Assembly (NCBI GenBank): GCA_031551135.1
Contig: JAVBOA010000021.1
Span: 4,216 to 68,215 of the forward strand
Direction: 5' to 3'
Length of the DNA stretch: 64,000 nucleotides
DNA from: JAITVM01 sp031551135
GTDB taxonomy: Bacteria > Bacillota > Clostridia > Lachnospirales > JAITVM01
Of this stretch, positions 25,665-33,530 are shown piece after piece. Both the position numbers and the translations under genes were made by a program. The notes below the pieces were generated by a model. The model searched no databases. It was given only the letters and a program-made list of their open reading frames with translations, and was not told where the DNA came from. Every line of letters begins with the position of its first letter. Position 1 is the first letter of the stretch.

Positions 25665-26803
25665 AGTTTCACCATACCCATACTTGATAAAAAGTAATTA
25701 ACTTTTTTCATTTCAAATCCATTTGACTTTAAAGTATTGAGTGCGTACGGATCGCAAATTACTAATTCTACAAATCCGGCACGCTTAAATTCTATTATAG
25801 CGTTAGTGTAAATTTTTTCAAGAAGATTTTCGTTTTTTATCATAGGAAAATATTCAGGGCAAATCGGCGCAGACCAAATCCCGACTTGATTTACGCGCTT
25901 ATCGGCTTCCAATAACGGCACGAATTCCCACGAATTTAGGACATTTTTTTCTTCATTATTCTGCAAAAGCTGATTAAATCTGCTTGATTTATTCAAAAAA
26001 CGAGTGTAGAAACTTCCGCCGTAGATATAAGATTTTTCGCCCTCAAAAGAATCTATTAAATCCAAAATATCTATTATTTCAAAATCGTGAGTAATGCCTA
26101 AAACTTTGAAGATTTCAGTAAGCATAAAATTAGCTTGACCCGAAAGCGTAATTATTTTTTTTATATTTAAAGAATTCATTTTATCGATAAATTTTTTTAA
26201 TTGCTCGATTCCTTCATCAATTAATCCGGCGGCAAGATATTCAAAACCAAGGAATATCGGAGCAATCTCCGAATTAGGAAAAATTGATTTTTGCTTCAAA
26301 TAATCGCCCAAATGCGCTGCCGAATCTTGCGCATATTCAAAAGTTGCGCTGTCTATCAGCAAAAATACATCCGAATTATTTGTGCATATACTATCCGACC
26401 AAATTTTATATGCTTTATCGGAAATTTTAATTATATTTCCGCCGTTGGATTTAATTGCGGATTTTAACGCGTTTACTTCACTTTTCATAAATCCATTTTT
26501 TATATAAAGCTCTCGACCTAAAATATTAATAAGCAAAAAATCTACGCGAGTCTCGCCAAAATTCTGCCATCTTTCGCCTTGTCCGGATAATATAGAAGAA
26601 AAAACAATATCCGCGCCGTATTGCGTAAAAGGAATTTCACCGAGATACGCCGAACGTATTATTTGCGCTGTTCTGGAAGGATAATGCCGCAGGGCGCGCG
26701 TCGCAAGATATTCGGGGCAGTAGCACGCCGCTTGATCCATAAAAATAACTTGGCGGTTAAGCATATTCATATAAATTTTATTCTCAAATGAAAAATCTCT
26801 CAT
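25658..26803 (-). CDS. Unknown protein of the glp operon, possible degenerate CCG-domain protein
   Basis: A 381-aa cytoplasmic protein that I do not recognise with certainty. Parts follow the layout of the cysteine-rich CCG domains of GlpC/HdrB: IKKIITLSGQANFMLTEIF is placed like the segment that normally has a Cys pair before a Met/Leu helix, then EIIDILDLIDSF, then YGGSFYTRFLNKSSRFNQLL like the HDPCHLGR segment. The metal-ligand cysteines are missing. An N-terminal AACYCPEYLATRALRHYP block is unexplained. It overlaps the FAD-linked oxidase gene by 4 bp and may be its structural partner, as GlpC-type subunits are in related operons. Confidence 0.45.
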   Translation of the reverse strand: MRDFSFENKIYMNMLNRQVIFMDQAACYCPEYLATRALRHYPSRTAQIIRSAYLGEIPFTQYGADIVFSSILSGQGERWQNFGETRVDFLLINILGRELYIKNGFMKSEVNALKSAIKSNGGNIIKISDKAYKIWSDSICTNNSDVFLLIDSATFEYAQDSAAHLGDYLKQKSIFPNSEIAPIFLGFEYLAAGLIDEGIEQLKKFIDKMNSLNIKKIITLSGQANFMLTEIFKVLGITHDFEIIDILDLIDSFEGEKSYIYGGSFYTRFLNKSSRFNQLLQNNEEKNVLNSWEFVPLLEADKRVNQVGIWSAPICPEYFPMIKNENLLEKIYTNAIIEFKRAGFVELVICDPYALNTLKSNGFEMKKVNYFLSSMGMVKLC

Positions 26804-28203
26804 AGGCCTAAAACTCCTTTGTTTAAAATTCCCTTAGGGTCAATTTGAGCTTTTAGCCCCTGCATTATTTTTAAACCGCTTTCGCCGTGTTCTTTATTCA
26901 ATAAATGAGCTTTTGCGCTTCCGACCCCGTGATGATGAGAGAGATTTCCGCCGAATTTCAGGCTCGTTTCGCAGGCTGTATTTAAACATTCTAAATATCG
27001 ATTTTCGCCGTCTTTGTCATCTCCGCCTGTTTTCGAGTGGAAAATAACATAAACGCTTGCACCGCTATGATAAACATGCGAAAAATGACAATCAATAATT
27101 TCGCAAATCGGTTCCAAAGCGGCTTTCATTTCGCTCCAAACTCTTTCGATTTTGTCCCACGGCGCGGCGACCTCGATTGCGTCGGACGTACCGCCTTCTA
27201 TTGCATCATAATCGAGCATTTTTTTTGTGGAAAAACGGCTTAAAAACCATTCGTAAGCACAGAGCTCAGATTTTTTTCGCCCATTATTTGCCGATAAAAT
27301 TTCATCTGTGATTTCGGCTTCTAGTTCTGTAATTTTTTCATTGCCTTCAAAAAGCAAAATCAAAAGTGCGAAATCTTTTTCAAAATTATATTGAGAAATT
27401 TTATGCGTGGCTTCGGTTTCGTCATAAAGCCTGACAACGGCTGGGCGCAAACCTTTGTGAATAAATATGCGAACCGCATTTAAAGCATCATGAGTAGACG
27501 GAAAAGTGTAAGTCATAAAAATTCTTTTTTCGGCTATCGGATAAATTTTCATTTCTACATTAGTGATTATTCCATAAACGCCCTCACTGCCTAAAAAAAT
27601 TTCATTCAATTCAGGACCGGAAGATTTTTTTGGGGCTTTATGGCTGGAAAAAATACTGCCATCGGGCAAAACAACTCTTAATGCCGTAACCATATCATCC
27701 ATTTTTCCGTATTTTGTGGAGAAAGTTCCGATTGCGCGCGTAGCGGCCATTCCTCCAAGCGTCGCACTCTGAAAAGACTGAGGATAATGTCCGCAGGTAT
27801 AACCTTGCTCATTCAGCATATTTTCAAATTCTGCGCCGCTGAGACCGCAGCCGCCCTCGGCTGTACAATTTATTTTATTGATAGAAAAAGAGCAAATGCG
27901 TTTTGTATCAATGATAACTTCAGCGTTATAAGGGATTGTGCCGCCCACGATTCCGCTGCCGCCGCCATAAGGAATAATGTGTATATTATATTTATTCGCC
28001 AAAATTAAAATTTGCGAAATTTGAGTTTCAGATTCGGGTACTAAAACCGCAGATGCCAAATATGGATATTTGCCTTGCAGAATCCATTTGTATTCACGGG
28101 GATAACAGCCATGTGAGTATATAAGCAGTTCCTCGGCTTCGGTTAAAATCTCGATTTTGTTTTTCTTTATTTCTTTCAGAAATTTATCGAGCTGTTCGTT
28201 CAT
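26800..28203 (-). CDS. FAD-linked oxidase, alkyldihydroxyacetonephosphate-synthase/glycolate-oxidase type
   Basis: A 467-aa flavoprotein of the PCMH fold. The FAD-binding half has IIPYGGGSGIVGGTIPY, GYTCGHYPQSFQSATLGGMAATRA and EGVYGIITNVEMKIYP. The C-terminal half ends with the GNLSHHHGVGSAK motif, which is typical of alkylglycerone-phosphate synthases and related D-2-hydroxyacid oxidases. In an operon with GlpK and GlpA/B-like enzymes, a role in glycerol or glycerophosphate oxidation is plausible. An ether-lipid role is the alternative. AGGAT precedes the ATG. The next gene downstream overlaps its end by 4 bp. Confidence 0.82.
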   Translation of the reverse strand: MNEQLDKFLKEIKKNKIEILTEAEELLIYSHGCYPREYKWILQGKYPYLASAVLVPESETQISQILILANKYNIHIIPYGGGSGIVGGTIPYNAEVIIDTKRICSFSINKINCTAEGGCGLSGAEFENMLNEQGYTCGHYPQSFQSATLGGMAATRAIGTFSTKYGKMDDMVTALRVVLPDGSIFSSHKAPKKSSGPELNEIFLGSEGVYGIITNVEMKIYPIAEKRIFMTYTFPSTHDALNAVRIFIHKGLRPAVVRLYDETEATHKISQYNFEKDFALLILLFEGNEKITELEAEITDEILSANNGRKKSELCAYEWFLSRFSTKKMLDYDAIEGGTSDAIEVAAPWDKIERVWSEMKAALEPICEIIDCHFSHVYHSGASVYVIFHSKTGGDDKDGENRYLECLNTACETSLKFGGNLSHHHGVGSAKAHLLNKEHGESGLKIMQGLKAQIDPKGILNKGVLGL

Positions 28204-28230
28204 AATCAGGATCCTTTCTGAATTATAAAT

Positions 28231-28614
28231 TTATTGATTTTTTTTTATATCTTTACTTTGCAGGAATGGCGCATCTCTCGAGGCGAGAATATCTATTCCG
28301 CTGTCTAAAATATTTTTTATTATAATTTCTCCCATTTTTACGGGAGCCGTAATTTTCTTTTTATAAATTATTTCGAGGGCTTTCGGAAACAATGATTTTT
28401 CTATCGGAGCAGAGCTGATAACGGGTAATCTTGAGATATAAGCGTTTTCAATTACAATTGTTGTAGTTATCATTCGTTTTGGGTTTTTATATTCATCTTT
28501 TACGTAAACTTCTCCGCGCACGCAGGAGTTACCGGATATTTTTATATTTCCGTCGGAATCCTCCAATTCTATATCACAGCTTAAAGGGCAGATGATACAA
28601 GTAAATTTTTTCAA
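28231..28614 (-). CDS. DUF1667 redox-associated protein
   Basis: A 127-aa protein with an N-terminal Cys cluster (CIICPLSCDIELEDSDG, then NSCVRGEVYVKDEYKNPKR), followed by TTTIVIENAYISRLPVISS, the conserved core of DUF1667. This family is consistently found with GlpA/GlpB-like oxidoreductases in clostridia and is thought to carry an Fe-S centre or act in electron transfer from glycerol-3-phosphate oxidation. It begins 2 bp after the upstream oxidoreductase stop, so it is coupled. Its C-terminus (SKDIKKNQ) is slightly extended. Confidence 0.88.
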   Translation of the reverse strand: MKKFTCIICPLSCDIELEDSDGNIKISGNSCVRGEVYVKDEYKNPKRMITTTIVIENAYISRLPVISSAPIEKSLFPKALEIIYKKKITAPVKMGEIIIKNILDSGIDILASRDAPFLQSKDIKKNQ

Positions 28615-28616
28615 AT

Positions 28617-29858
28617 CTATTCCCCCTTTACATCTATTCGTATATTTTCAGAAAGATTATCCGCATTAATATTTATTGCTATCATTTCCGGCGGATGCAC
28701 GGCAATGTATTTTTTTGTATAAATAATATTATCTCCGCTGTAAACCGTTGCTCTTGCATTTTTTATTGATGTATTTACCCGCAAGAATAAATCAATTTGA
28801 GCGGATTTTTTTATTTTTTGCGGCATTATAAAAGACACATTTTCACCCGGAATTACTTCTATTTCAGCTGTTTCAGCACTAAGGCTTTTTATAAAATCAT
28901 GTGCCCCCTCGGCGGCTTTTTCGCCTGTTTTAGAAACATAATCCACTAAATCAAAGACTGACACGACATTTCCGGCGGCAAAAATTCCGTCGACAGAGGT
29001 CATCATATTATTATCAACAATCGGCCCTTTTGTTGTTTTGTCAATTTTGATTCCGATTTTTCGGCTGAGTTCATTTTCCGGAATAAGTCCGACTGAAAGT
29101 ACCAATAAATCGCAAGGTATATATTTTTCCGTATTCGGAATCGGATTTCGGTTTTCGTCGACTTTAGCGGCAGTAACTCCTTCGATTCGCTTTTTCCCGT
29201 GAACTTTGACTATCGTAGTCGACAAATGCAGGGGAATATTATAATCGTCGAGGCATTGCACAATATTTCGCCTCAGGCCGCCGGGAGTGGGCATAATCTC
29301 GAAAACGCCGTTTACATTAACACCTTCCAGCTTCATTCTTCGCGCCATTATCAGCCCGATATCTCCCGAACCAAGTATTACAGCATTTTCGCCCGGAAGG
29401 TAGCCGTCAATATTTATATATTTTTGCACAGCGCCGGCGGTCATAATTCCGGCAGGTCTTGTTCCCAAAATCCCGACTTGCGGTCGGGTGCGCTCCCTGC
29501 AACCCATAGCCAAAACTATTGCTTTTGCATTAAAAAGCATAAGTCCGGATTTTGGATTAACGGCGTAGATATTTTTTTTCGTTGTTATTTCCAAAACCAT
29601 TGTATCGCAAAAAATTTGGACATCGGTTTTTTGCAGAGCGTTTATATAATGACCGGCATACTCACAGCCTGACATTTGTTTATTAAATTTAATTATTCCA
29701 AAACCATCGTGTATGCATTGGTTTAAAATTCCGCCAAGTTCTTTGTCACGTTCGATCAGAGCAACAGATTTTATTCCGAGTTCTTTTGCACGCAGAGCCG
29801 CGGCCATTCCGGCTGGGCCGCCGCCGATAACACATAAATCAACATCAATTATCTGCAT
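28617..29858 (-). CDS. FAD/NAD(P)-dependent oxidoreductase, GlpB-like partner
   Basis: A 413-aa pyridine-nucleotide-disulphide-type flavoprotein. Key parts are the FAD dinucleotide loop LCVIGGGPAGMAAALRAKELG, HDGFGIIKFNKQMSG, AMGCRERTRPQVGILGTRPAG, the NAD loop AVILGSGDIGLIMARRM and the second FAD motif DGIFAAGNVVSVFDLVDYVS. The ATG at 29858 is preferred over an earlier GTG because AAGGAG lies 7 bp before it. It overlaps the GlpA-like gene by 14 bp. It probably passes electrons from that enzyme to NAD(P) or a quinone-independent acceptor. Confidence 0.9.
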   Translation of the reverse strand: MQIIDVDLCVIGGGPAGMAAALRAKELGIKSVALIERDKELGGILNQCIHDGFGIIKFNKQMSGCEYAGHYINALQKTDVQIFCDTMVLEITTKKNIYAVNPKSGLMLFNAKAIVLAMGCRERTRPQVGILGTRPAGIMTAGAVQKYINIDGYLPGENAVILGSGDIGLIMARRMKLEGVNVNGVFEIMPTPGGLRRNIVQCLDDYNIPLHLSTTIVKVHGKKRIEGVTAAKVDENRNPIPNTEKYIPCDLLVLSVGLIPENELSRKIGIKIDKTTKGPIVDNNMMTSVDGIFAAGNVVSVFDLVDYVSKTGEKAAEGAHDFIKSLSAETAEIEVIPGENVSFIMPQKIKKSAQIDLFLRVNTSIKNARATVYSGDNIIYTKKYIAVHPPEMIAININADNLSENIRIDVKGE

Positions 29859-31554
29859 CAAAATCACTCCTTGTTCGTTTTTTCAATATATTTGTTTCGT
29901 CACCTTTTAAAGTGACATCAAGCTTTGAGATTTCAAGCTCTTTGGATAGAATCTCCAGAACCTTCGAGCCGCAAAAACCGCTTTGACATCTGCCCATTCC
30001 GGCTCTTGTCCGGCGTTTAACTGCATCTAAAGAAAGAGCGGGAATTTTTCCATGAATGGCGTTTATTATTTCGGCTTCCGTAACCGTTTCGCATCTGCAA
30101 ATAATTCTGCCGTGCCTGTGGTCGGTTTCGATTAATTCTTCTCTTTCTTCCATGCTGCAATCTCTAAAAGCTTTTTCTGCTTTCCGAATCGGATTGTAAT
30201 TTATATTTAATTCAGTGCTTGGATTTTTTTCGATATATAAATTTTCAACCATTTCAGCGATTGCAGGTGCTGAAGCGAGACCGGGCGATTGAATTCCGGC
30301 AACGTGAATAAAATTATTTATTTTTTTCGAATTTCCGATAATAAAATCTTCGTTATAAGTAGAAGCCCGATTTCCGCTGAAATAATTAATAATTGTTGAT
30401 TTTTCGATTCCTTTTACAAGTTCCATTCCTTTGCTGACAACGAAATCCAAATCGTCTTTATCTACCGCCAAATCCTCTTTGTCAGAGACTTCTTTTGCAG
30501 ATGGTCCCCAAATCAAAGTTCCCTCGGGGGTTTCCATTGGTCCGCCGCCTTTGGAATAAGGGCCGGGAGCCATTCCCGAAAAAGTAGTGATTCTGCCCAT
30601 ATTCTCTTTATCAAAAATCACAAGCGTGCCGCGGCGCGGGTGTATCGAATAAAATTCATCATCAGCCATTTTGGCTATTTCATCCGCATAAAGCCCGGCG
30701 GCGTTGATAATATAATTTGTTTCGATAATTCCTTTGTTTGTAATCAAAAATTTTGCCGAGTTGTTTTCGCATTTAATGTCTAAAACTTTCGTAGAAAGCC
30801 GAAATCTAACGCCATTATCAACAGCATTTTCCAAAAGTGCGAGTGCTACTTCATATGGTTCAACATATGCGGCTGACGGTGTCCATAAAACATATTTTAC
30901 ATCATCCGAAAGACCTTTTTCGATTTTTCGGGCTTCGTCGCCATCCAAAATTGCAATTCCAGGAACTTTATTTTTCAGTCCGTTTTCATAACAAGTCTCG
31001 ATTTTTTTCAAATCATCATCACTGAAACCGCAGACAAAAGAGCCGGTACGATTCATTTTAAATCCCAATTCTTCTTCCCATTGGCTGTACATTTCATTCC
31101 CTTTAACATTCAGCAGGGCTTTTAATGAGCCGTTTTTTGGGTCATAACCCGAATGTATCATGCCGTTGTTTGCTTTGGTTGTGCCGCAGGAAATATCGTC
31201 CTCTTTTTCGAGCAGTAAAATATTTAGATTATATTTGCACAATTGTCTTGCTATTGCACAGCCGCTGATTCCGCCGCCAATGATGGCAACATCACATTTA
31301 TCGATTATATCCATTTCATAAAATTTCGATAAATCAATTTTGTTTGGGATAATCTGGTCATCAGAACTTATATTGCTGACAATATTTTTTACGCCTTGCA
31401 GTTTTGCCGCAATATGCCCGATATTTACAGCGGTATCCCATTTTTCAACATGTCCGCTCAAAAAAGCAGTGCCTTGATTGTCAATTTGCAAGTCAATATT
31501 ATTTATTCCGATTTCAGCTAATTTAGTATAAAATTCATGTGAAATGTTTTCCAA
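29845..31554 (-). CDS. GlpA-like FAD-dependent glycerol-3-phosphate dehydrogenase with C-terminal [2Fe-2S] domain
   Basis: A 569-aa flavoprotein oxidising glycerol 3-phosphate to dihydroxyacetone phosphate. I start it at TTG 31554, which has GAGGTG upstream, because a longer frame would begin upstream of the glpK terminator. The N-terminal 70 residues resemble a BON domain (GINNIDLQIDNQGTAFLSG). The DAO core begins CDVAIIGGGISGCAIAR, with RRGTLVIFDKEN and NFIHVAGIQSPGL later. The C-terminal BFD-type domain has Cys486-x-Cys488 and Cys523-x4-Cys528. The BON fusion is unusual for GlpA. Confidence 0.88.
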   Translation of the reverse strand: MENISHEFYTKLAEIGINNIDLQIDNQGTAFLSGHVEKWDTAVNIGHIAAKLQGVKNIVSNISSDDQIIPNKIDLSKFYEMDIIDKCDVAIIGGGISGCAIARQLCKYNLNILLLEKEDDISCGTTKANNGMIHSGYDPKNGSLKALLNVKGNEMYSQWEEELGFKMNRTGSFVCGFSDDDLKKIETCYENGLKNKVPGIAILDGDEARKIEKGLSDDVKYVLWTPSAAYVEPYEVALALLENAVDNGVRFRLSTKVLDIKCENNSAKFLITNKGIIETNYIINAAGLYADEIAKMADDEFYSIHPRRGTLVIFDKENMGRITTFSGMAPGPYSKGGGPMETPEGTLIWGPSAKEVSDKEDLAVDKDDLDFVVSKGMELVKGIEKSTIINYFSGNRASTYNEDFIIGNSKKINNFIHVAGIQSPGLASAPAIAEMVENLYIEKNPSTELNINYNPIRKAEKAFRDCSMEEREELIETDHRHGRIICRCETVTEAEIINAIHGKIPALSLDAVKRRTRAGMGRCQSGFCGSKVLEILSKELEISKLDVTLKGDETNILKKRTRSDFDADN

Positions 31555-31576
31555 TTGAAACACCTCGATTTTAGTC

Positions 31577-31608
31577 AAAAGGGCAGAAATGTTAAAATGT
31601 TCTGCCCC
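31577..31608 (-). terminator. Intercistronic terminator after glpK
   Basis: On the minus strand GGGGCAGAA pairs with TTCTGCCC around a 12-nt loop, followed by TTTTG. It lies between glpK and the GlpA-like gene, so it may give higher glpK than downstream expression. Confidence 0.75.
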
Positions 31609-31652
31609 AATTATATTTATTGTATTTACATTCAAAATATAAAAGAATAATA

Positions 31653-33149
31653 TTATTTATCAGCCATCCAGTTGAAAGTTTTTTCAACGGCTTGTTTCCA
31701 TGTTTTATAAGATTTTGCGCGGATTTCATCACCCATAAGCGGTTCAAACGAAGCATTATAAGAAATCGAATTTTCCAAATCGGATTCTTCCCAAAGTCCG
31801 CTTGCCAAGCCAGCCATCAATGCTGCGCCGAGAGCGGTCGCTTCAACAGAATCAGGTCTTGCGATTTTGCAATTCAGATAATCGGCAAACATTTGGGCAA
31901 GTAAATTATTTTTAGAAGCACCGCCGTCTATGCGAATTTCATGAATCGGATTTCCGGTATTTTCAACAATCGATTCGGCGATATCTTTTATGCTGAAAGC
32001 GATAGCTTCCAAAGTCGCACGGGAAATGTGAGCTTTTGTAGTTCCTCTTGTGATTCCGATAATCAGACCGCGGGCGAAAGAATCCCAATACGGCGCGCCG
32101 AGACCGGTCAAAGCCGGAACGAAAATTACAGAATTTGAATCGGGAACAGAATTTGCAAGGGTTTCGACTTCTTGGGATTCTTTTATTATACCGAGGCCAT
32201 CACGCAGCCATTGCACGGCAGAACCGGTAACGCCTGCATAGCCTTCCAGAGCATAATTTATTTCGTCGCCGATCTTCCATGCGATTTGTGTATTTATTCC
32301 GCTGTCCTTCAAAATGACGCAGTCAGATCCTGTGTTTACATCCAAAAATGAACCCGTACCGTTTGTGAGTTTTGCCATTCCGGATTTGCGGCAGCCTTGC
32401 GCAAACATTGCAGAATGTTGGTCGGCGATACAGCTTTTTATAGGAATAGGGATGCCGAATAAATCGGCGGTTGTTTCACCAAAATCGCCGGAGTCGTTTG
32501 TTATTTCAGGGAAAATTGTCAAAGGTATTCCTAAATAATCTAAAAATTCTTTATACCACTCACCGGACCGCAAATCGAGGCTCCCTGTTACGGAAGCGTT
32601 TGAATATCCGATAAGATGTTTTTTGCCGCCTGTCAATTTCCAAACAAGCCAAGTATCAATAGTTCCGAACAGTGCTGAGCCATCTTCGACTTTATTTCGA
32701 ACGTCCGTATTATTTTTCAATAACCATTCAACCATCAAAGAAGAATAAACGGGAGCAATTGTCCAGCCGGTAGCATTTTTGCATTTTGATTTCCATTCGG
32801 AGGCGTTAAGCTCGGCGCAGCGTGCGGCGGTTCTTGCGTCTTGCCAAACTATAGCCGGACATATCGGCAAACCGGTGTTTTTATCCCAAATAACAGCAGT
32901 TGCGCGCTGATTTGTTATTCCGATTGCAGAAATTTCGGCAACCCCGATATTTGCTTGAGAAATAGCGTTTTTGCACATTTCAATTGTTTTTGTATAAATC
33001 TCCATTGCGTCATGTTCAACTTTGTCTTCCGAAGGTGTGTATTGAGTAAACTCAACGTAGGCTTGAGAGACAATTTTAAAATCCTTGTCGAAAATCAAAG
33101 CCCTAGTTCCGGTTGTACCCTCATCAATAACTAAAATATAATTTTTCAT
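31653..33149 (-). CDS. glpK: Glycerol kinase
   Basis: A 498-aa FGGY-family kinase converting glycerol and ATP to sn-glycerol 3-phosphate. The start at ATG 33149 follows GGAGGG and gives the standard MKNYILVIDEGTTGTRALIF. Other family blocks are AIGITNQRATAVIWDKNTG, PAIVWQDARTA, SCIADQHSAMFAQGC, TNGTGSFLDVNTG, ALTGLGAPYWDSFARG and IRIDGGASKNNLLAQMFAD. Length is standard. It is first in the glp operon. A large inverted repeat lies between its start and its promoter region. Confidence 0.97.
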   Translation of the reverse strand: MKNYILVIDEGTTGTRALIFDKDFKIVSQAYVEFTQYTPSEDKVEHDAMEIYTKTIEMCKNAISQANIGVAEISAIGITNQRATAVIWDKNTGLPICPAIVWQDARTAARCAELNASEWKSKCKNATGWTIAPVYSSLMVEWLLKNNTDVRNKVEDGSALFGTIDTWLVWKLTGGKKHLIGYSNASVTGSLDLRSGEWYKEFLDYLGIPLTIFPEITNDSGDFGETTADLFGIPIPIKSCIADQHSAMFAQGCRKSGMAKLTNGTGSFLDVNTGSDCVILKDSGINTQIAWKIGDEINYALEGYAGVTGSAVQWLRDGLGIIKESQEVETLANSVPDSNSVIFVPALTGLGAPYWDSFARGLIIGITRGTTKAHISRATLEAIAFSIKDIAESIVENTGNPIHEIRIDGGASKNNLLAQMFADYLNCKIARPDSVEATALGAALMAGLASGLWEESDLENSISYNASFEPLMGDEIRAKSYKTWKQAVEKTFNWMADK

Positions 33150-33195
33150 CTGATACCCTCCTCGTTTAATATGTTGATATGAATTAGAAAATCTT

Positions 33196-33229
33196 AACAA
33201 AATTCAACAAAAAAATGTTGTATTTTGTT
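33196..33229. promoter_or_regulatory. Large inverted repeat upstream of glpK, likely operator
   Basis: AACAAAATTCAACA and TGTTGTATTTTGTT pair with one mismatch around a 6-A centre, 47-80 bp upstream of the glpK start. Its position and the DeoR regulator at the end of the operon suggest a repressor site. A leader hairpin is the alternative. Confidence 0.6.
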
Positions 33230-33272
33230 GTTTGTTTATATTATATTTTTATAATACTGCTAAAAACAATAT

Positions 33273-33304
33273 AAAGCAATACAATATTGATATAATATTG
33301 CTTT
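33273..33304. promoter_or_regulatory. Second inverted repeat in the glp promoter region
   Basis: AAAGCAAT (33273-33280) and ATTGCTTT (33297-33304) flank a core that contains TATAAT-like sequence. It could be another operator near the promoter. Confidence 0.35.
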
Positions 33305-33333
33305 AATTTTTCGATATAATTTTGTCAAAAAAA

Positions 33334-33361
33334 ATCCCGCTTTCCTTTCGGGAAAACGGGA
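33334..33361 (-). terminator. Terminator of the feo operon
   Basis: On the minus strand CCCG...CGGG stems with the inner CCCGAAAGG element are followed by eight T. Confidence 0.65.
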
Positions 33362-33374
33362 GAATTTTTATTGT

Positions 33375-33530
33375 TTACTGACTATTTGATTTATCGCAGG
33401 ATTTAACAGAGCATCCGGAACATCCGCAAGAACAGCCGGAATTTTTTGAATTTCTGTAAATTTTAATACAAGCCAACGCGATAGCAATAAAAACTATTGC
33501 GCCGATTATTATATCAACCAAATTAAACAC
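33375..33530 (-). CDS. FeoB-associated Cys-rich membrane protein
   Basis: A 51-aa protein from GTG 33530, overlapping the feoB end by 8 bp. One membrane helix (LVDIIIGAIVFIAIALACI) is followed by a short basic stretch and a Cys-rich tail (GCSCGCSGCSVKSC). Small proteins of this build are regularly encoded after feoB and are thought to assist ferrous-iron uptake at the membrane, possibly by binding metal. The start is uncertain because no strong ribosome site is visible; TTG a few codons later is possible. An upstream extension to 33587 would lie wholly inside feoB and is unlikely. Confidence 0.8.
   Translation of the reverse strand: MFNLVDIIIGAIVFIAIALACIKIYRNSKNSGCSCGCSGCSVKSCDKSNSQ

Noticed and set aside
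29845..31635. Longer GlpA-like protein starting at 31635
   Set aside because: That start lies upstream of the glpK terminator and has no ribosome site; TTG 31554 has GAGGTG and gives a normal N-terminus.
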